14,969 nucleotides of DNA from contig JAEWEK010000305.1 in assembly GCA_023389425.1 (NCBI GenBank), positions 1 to 14,969 on the forward strand, written 5' to 3'. This document shows positions 14,214 through 14,969 of the stretch, in pieces (the first letter of the stretch is position 1; every line of letters starts with the position of its first letter). The notes beneath the pieces were generated by a model. It did no database searches and was not told the origin of the DNA. It saw nothing but the letters and a program-made list of their open reading frames with translations. The stretch is from Pseudomonadota bacterium. GTDB taxonomy: Bacteria; Pseudomonadota; Gammaproteobacteria; Burkholderiales; Burkholderiaceae_D. The position numbers and the translations under genes were made by a program.

Positions 14214-14969
14214 AGCTGCGCGCACTGATCCTCGCACTGTCGCTGGCCGGCTGCCTGGCGTCCGGCGCGCAAGCGCAATCTGTCGATGTCGCGCAGCTTG
14301 ACCGCACGCGGGTCCTGCATGCCGCGCAGGCCGGCCTGGCCGATGCGCCGCAGACCATCACCTCCTTTCCTGCCGCGCGCAGCAGCGGCGGCCTGCACGA
14401 CTTCTACTCCGAAGGCGACTACTGGTGGCCCGACCCGGCGCACCCCGGCGGCCCCTACATCCAGCGCGACGGGCTGACCAATCCGGACAATTTCGTCGAA
14501 CACCGCCGCGCCCTGCTCCGCCTGTCGGTGCAAGTGCCGGAACTGGTGGCGGCATGGAAGCTCAGCGGCGACAGGCGCTACGCCGACCATGCCGCCGCCC
14601 ACCTGCGCGCCTGGTTCATCGATCCGGCCACGCGCCTGAACCCGAACCTGCAATACGCGCAAGCGATCTTCGGCCGCTCGACCGGCCGCGGCATCGGCAT
14701 CATCGATACCGTGCACCTGGTCGAAGTCGCGCGTGCGATCGAAGTGCTGGAAACCGGCGATGCACTCTCGAAGGCCGAGCGGGCGCAGGTGGCGCAGTGG
14801 TTCGCGGAGTACCTGAAATGGATCACCGAAAGCAGGAACGGCCAGGACGAACGCGATGCAAAGAACAACCACGGCAGCTGCTGGCTCTTGCAGGTGGCCG
14901 CGTTTGCCCACCTGACCGGCAACCAGGATCTGCTCGCGTACGCGCGCGAGCGCTTCAAGACCGTACTGC
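14210..14969 (+). CDS. Alginate-lyase-superfamily protein (PF05426-like), 3' partial
   Basis: Open frame from an ATG that overlaps the GH105 stop codon (ATGA), continuing past the window end with 253 complete codons visible. Residues 1-22 form a signal peptide. A lipobox LAGC (C15) makes a lipoprotein possible, while AQA-QS at 20-24 would suit ordinary cleavage. Family-typical segments are HDFYSEGDYWWPDP (63-76), GGPYIQRDGLTNPDNF (80-95), GRGIGIIDTVHLVE (159-172) and KNNHGSCW (218-225), the last with the NNH motif shared with PL5-type catalytic sites. This group is usually annotated as alginate lyase family, but is distinct from true PL5. It probably acts in the periplasm or at the outer membrane on the same oligouronates as its GH105 partner. 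Specificity is unknown. Confidence 0.8.
   Translation, partial: MKLRALILALSLAGCLASGAQAQSVDVAQLDRTRVLHAAQAGLADAPQTITSFPAARSSGGLHDFYSEGDYWWPDPAHPGGPYIQRDGLTNPDNFVEHRRALLRLSVQVPELVAAWKLSGDRRYADHAAAHLRAWFIDPATRLNPNLQYAQAIFGRSTGRGIGIIDTVHLVEVARAIEVLETGDALSKAERAQVAQWFAEYLKWITESRNGQDERDAKNNHGSCWLLQVAAFAHLTGNQDLLAYARERFKTVL

Noticed and set aside
12519..14237. Minus-strand open frame of 572 aa opposite GH105-DUF4861
   Set aside because: Antisense shadow; the plus strand has both domains clearly conserved and an ATGA junction.

Overview
The window is GC-rich (clearly above 60% by eye), with AT-richer intergenic strips. The gene content and style (TonB-dependent receptor, LacI regulator, secreted polysaccharide lyases, ACS-type MFS uronate transporter, REP-like GCGCAGGCGGG hairpins) suggest a soil or plant-associated betaproteobacterium of the Massilia/Duganella/Oxalobacteraceae type. 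The taxon is inferred from these traits, not proven. Almost the whole window reads as one polyuronate-utilisation locus: a lyase-based system for an acidic polysaccharide made of uronic acids (alginate-like and/or glucuronan-like).

Layout. 1-3542 (+) is a tight operon: a 2-keto-3-deoxygluconate (KDG) kinase (5' end outside the window), an ExuT-like MFS transporter, a secreted PL7-like lyase (ATGA overlap with the transporter) and an RraA-family aldolase-like protein. 3543-3764 is a regulatory gap with one strong and one degenerate operator. 3765-6485 (+) is a TonB-dependent receptor with a strong terminator. 6540-6803 holds REP-like repeats and the terminator of the gene coming from the other side. 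6844-7668 (-) is a uronate dehydrogenase. 7853-8845 (+) is a LacI-family regulator. 8940-10766 (+) is a secreted protein of about 608 aa, probably a polysaccharide lyase (PL38-like considered). 10767-10900 is a second REP-like cluster between converging genes. 10901-11884 (-) is a PL5 alginate-lyase-family protein. 12018-14213 (+) is a secreted GH105-DUF4861 fusion, overlapping by ATGA a further alginate-lyase-superfamily protein (PF05426-like) that runs off the window end.

How the parts fit. Extracellular or surface lyases would cut the polymer, the TonB receptor would import oligomers to the periplasm, and the GH105 fusion and other lyases would finish them to (unsaturated) uronate monomers. 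The MFS carrier would bring monomers into the cytoplasm, where uronate dehydrogenase (saturated GlcA/GalA to aldarolactone) and KDG kinase (lyase-derived unsaturated units via KDG) give two parallel routes. No DEH reductase, KdgF or KDPG aldolase is visible here.

The most striking non-coding signal is a 14-bp operator, GTTAAACGTTTTCC. It is present as three exact copies and two variants, plus one degenerate copy, in front of the TonB receptor, uronate dehydrogenase, the PL38-like gene, PL5 and GH105. At the three best promoters it lies immediately downstream of a recognisable -10 box. The LacI-family protein in the middle of the locus is the obvious candidate repressor, which makes the whole window a single regulon.
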